NCBI GenBank assembly: GCA_015501585.1
Contig: JADNRY010000697.1
Coordinates: 1-30,839, forward strand
Direction: 5' to 3'
DNA from: Rhodocollybia butyracea
Lineage: Eukaryota > Basidiomycota > Agaricomycetes > Agaricales > Omphalotaceae
DNA length: 30,839 nt
Positions 29,040 to 30,839 of the stretch are shown piece after piece (position 1 is the first letter of the stretch; every line of letters starts with the position of its first letter). The position numbers and the translations under genes were made by a program. The notes under the pieces were generated by a model. The model ran no database searches, was not told where the DNA came from, and was given only the letters and a program-made list of their open reading frames with translations.

Positions 29040-29611
29040 CACAAAACACCAGTGTAGCGATTGTCGCTGCCTCACGCCTAGGTTCATAGTTGCTCGCGAC
29101 GGTACTTCCAATGTCCGGTTGGATAGGAGCAGAAGGTCAACTGAAAATGCTGTCACATTGTACATTTTCAGTGCTCTCATGTTGTGCACGATTCTTCCCA
29201 GCGCAGTTGCTTTTACTTCTTTAGTGTCTGCAGCTGGTGCACCTACAATCTCTGCTTATGGTCTTATAGCACTCCTCTGGTATACGATGACGTTTGACCA
29301 TTTCCAATCGTCGCATTTCCTCTCAGGACATTTCACAAAGCGCTTCTACGCTCCGCGTTCTTGTTCAATGGACTTATCTTTGCTGTAAGTGCTCTGTGTA
29401 TACTCTATGTACATGCACCTGACCTCATACTTGCCTCTAGGTCATGGTATTGCCTTTATTTTTCCCTGTCAATACCGAGTCATTCAATCCCGTGATTGTG
29501 GACCAAGTACTTGCTTATACCAACTTGCTCCGAATAACCAAGTGGGCTCTCGGAGAATTGATAAACAAAAATTGGAACCTTCGCAAGACCACGATCAGCC
29601 AAGCGTGGTAG
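29040..29611 (+). pseudogene. D2: amino-acid permease (APC family) pseudogene, 3' part
   Basis: Pieces in order: AIVAASRL (29057) and, one frame over, VARDG, a motif of fungal amino-acid/choline/GABA-type permeases. Then ENAVTLYIFSALMLCTILPS, VAFTSLVSAAGAPTISAYGL and IALLWYTM (transmembrane region). A frameshift at about 29290-29345, then FLFNGLIFA, a 56-nt intron (29385-29440, GTAAGT..CTCTAG), and VMVLPLFFPVNTESFNPV, ending at TAG (29609-29611). An in-frame stop follows AASRLGS. Normally a 12-TM plasma-membrane importer; only the last ~40% is recognisable. The retroelement lies just upstream, and the 5' part is not seen beyond it. Convergent with A6. Confidence 0.75.
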
Positions 29612-29654
29612 AAAGTACATATTATATTCTATTTTTGAGACACGAAGATATGTT

Positions 29655-30802
29655 CACGAAGAAATGTACGTTGGCGGAGGTGTATAGAAATTTCCATCCC
29701 CCGTAATGACAAGCTGGGATTCAAGATGACGTATCTGCTCTGCCATCCTACCCATTGTAGCCTCCATTCGTATCACCTTAACTTGGATATCCTGTTGACA
29801 TCTTCCTGGATCTGAGCCAAGGATGGAATGAGGTGTGACTCGCTAAGAGGATTTGGAAGAGATTCTAGTTGGGGGATTCAGGAATGGATGTAGGCTCGGG
29901 CTCAGGGGCCTGAGGGTTGGGTGCGGGTATGGTACTGCCACGGTTATGGTGGCCCTTTTCTCCGCTTGGATCCAGAGTCAGAACAGGGTTCGAGTCGGTG
30001 TCTGTGTGGCTGTTTGTTGTAAGGGAGGGATACAGCCTGCCTCGATTTCTTTGATGCCGACGTTGACGTCGTTGGCTATACATACGGATGAAGATGCCTA
30101 TGCATAAGGCAAGGACCAACATTGATCCTATCACTACTCCTGCAATGAGCCCTGCGGAAAGAGTGCGTGTATCTTTCTTGGTATCTGGAGTGGGAGTAAC
30201 AGAACTAGGGAGAGGCGGGAGATTGGTTTGTGACTTGGAAGAACAGAAAGACGGGTTTGACAAACCTGGTGGTTGGAGCTGTTGTAACCGACCTGGAGGG
30301 ACTGGTAGCATGGACAGGACAATGAACTGTTAGAACCTTTATGAGAATGGGGGATCTACAAACATTGAAGTGGACGTAGATGGTGTAAGTGGACTAGTAG
30401 TAGTTGCCGTCACGGTGGCATGTGGCCCAAAGGGTGGGGTTTCAGCAGCACTAGTAGGTGGGGAAGGAAAATTGGTCTGCAAAGAATTGGAAAGGTGGGT
30501 TTGACAAACCTGGTAGCTGGAGCTGCTGCTACTGACTCATTGGAAGGACGAGTTTGGACAATAAACTGTTAGAAGTTTTATGAGAATGGGAGATCTACGA
30601 ACAAAATTGACTGAGGTACTGTAGAGAGTGGATCAATAATAGTCACAGTCTGAGTGAGAGGTGACGTATTTGTTGACCTCACTGTGGTAGCAGTATGGGG
30701 TACTAGAGGAGGAGCTGCCGGGTTATTAGAAGTTAGAACTGGCGCAGCATGGATAAACTGAGTGCGGCTACTTATCGCCCCAGTGATATCAAACTTCGCC
30801 AT
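29655..30802 (-). pseudogene. A6: broken single-pass membrane protein copy
   Basis: Exon 1 (30599-30802) is open, 68 codons: MAKFDITGAISSRTQFIHAA, ending IIDPLSTVPQSILF before GTAGATC. The middle exon is recognisable (YQVCQTHLSNSLQTNFPSPP, donor at 30359), but its normal acceptor AG is CG here. In the last exon (from about 30301, or 30278 by an alternative CAACAG acceptor) come SKSQTNLPPLPSSVTP, transmembrane SMLVLALCIGIFI and YSQRRQRRHQ. The frame then breaks at a CCCCC run (about 29868-29873) with an immediate TAG after IPESPN. Coiled-coil and TPPPTY-coding DNA survives downstream but is out of frame. Very similar to A5, including the flanks. The promoter lies outside the window. Confidence 0.65.
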
Positions 30803-30839
30803 AGGATGTGTGCTAAAATTACAAAGAATTGAAGTGTCA

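Overview
The window looks like accessory, repeat-rich chromosomal DNA of a filamentous fungus, most likely a mushroom-forming basidiomycete. The reasons are short introns (about 50-65 nt) with CTAAC-type branch sites, a chromodomain-carrying Ty3/gypsy retroelement, a small secreted cysteine-containing protein with a classic intron, and several non-autonomous DNA transposons. Species cannot be named from the sequence.

The main theme is a duplicated block of genes. Family A is on the minus strand: single-pass membrane proteins with a Ser/Thr/Pro-rich N-terminal half, one glycine-rich transmembrane segment, a basic stop-transfer, a C-terminal coiled coil and a terminal TPPPTY (PPxY) motif. There are six copies (A1 34-725, A2 1428-2880, A3 3986-5337, A4 about 7630-8454, A5 18497-19655, A6 about 29655-30802). 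A2 is the only copy I can read end to end as an intact full-length gene (357 aa, three exons). A1 is open but truncated; A3-A6 carry frameshifts, stops or lost splice sites. Family B is on the plus strand, head-to-head with A: four decayed copies of an unrecognised multi-exon gene (about 6690, 9072, 14229 and 21237 onward). Family C is a short conserved segment seen twice after B. Family D consists of relics of an amino-acid-permease gene (APC family) whose 3' end faces the 3' end of A; recognisable pieces lie at about 1270, 10940, 18340 and 29040. The inferred ancestral order is D> <A B> C>, duplicated several times and then scrambled.

Layout: 1-5.5 kb, A1, A2, A3; 5.5-10.8 kb, upstream DNA, B1, A4, B2; 10.9-11.2 kb, permease 3' relic; 11.2-13.2 kb, no supported gene; 13.25-13.70 kb, an intact small secreted protein; 14.2-15.9 kb, B3; 15.9-17.5 kb, an insertion-rich stretch with a 31-bp minisatellite and a hAT-like element with 8-bp target duplication; 17.7-18.1 kb, C1; 18.5-19.7 kb, A5; 20.3-22.7 kb, B4 bracketed by two oppositely oriented copies of a GTGCGTGC-rich inverted-repeat element; 22.8-23.1 kb, C2; 23.58-28.85 kb, a broken chromovirus with 5-bp target duplication; 29.0-29.6 kb, permease pseudogene; 29.65-30.8 kb, A6.

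Functionally, the A family has the layout expected of membrane-anchored adaptors for a WW-domain ubiquitin ligase (Rsp5/Nedd4 type), and its ancestral neighbour is an amino-acid permease, the classical cargo of that system. That link is inference. What the sequence shows directly is a membrane-protein gene family built from a repeated exon-plus-intron module, repeatedly duplicated and repeatedly broken at the same C-run.
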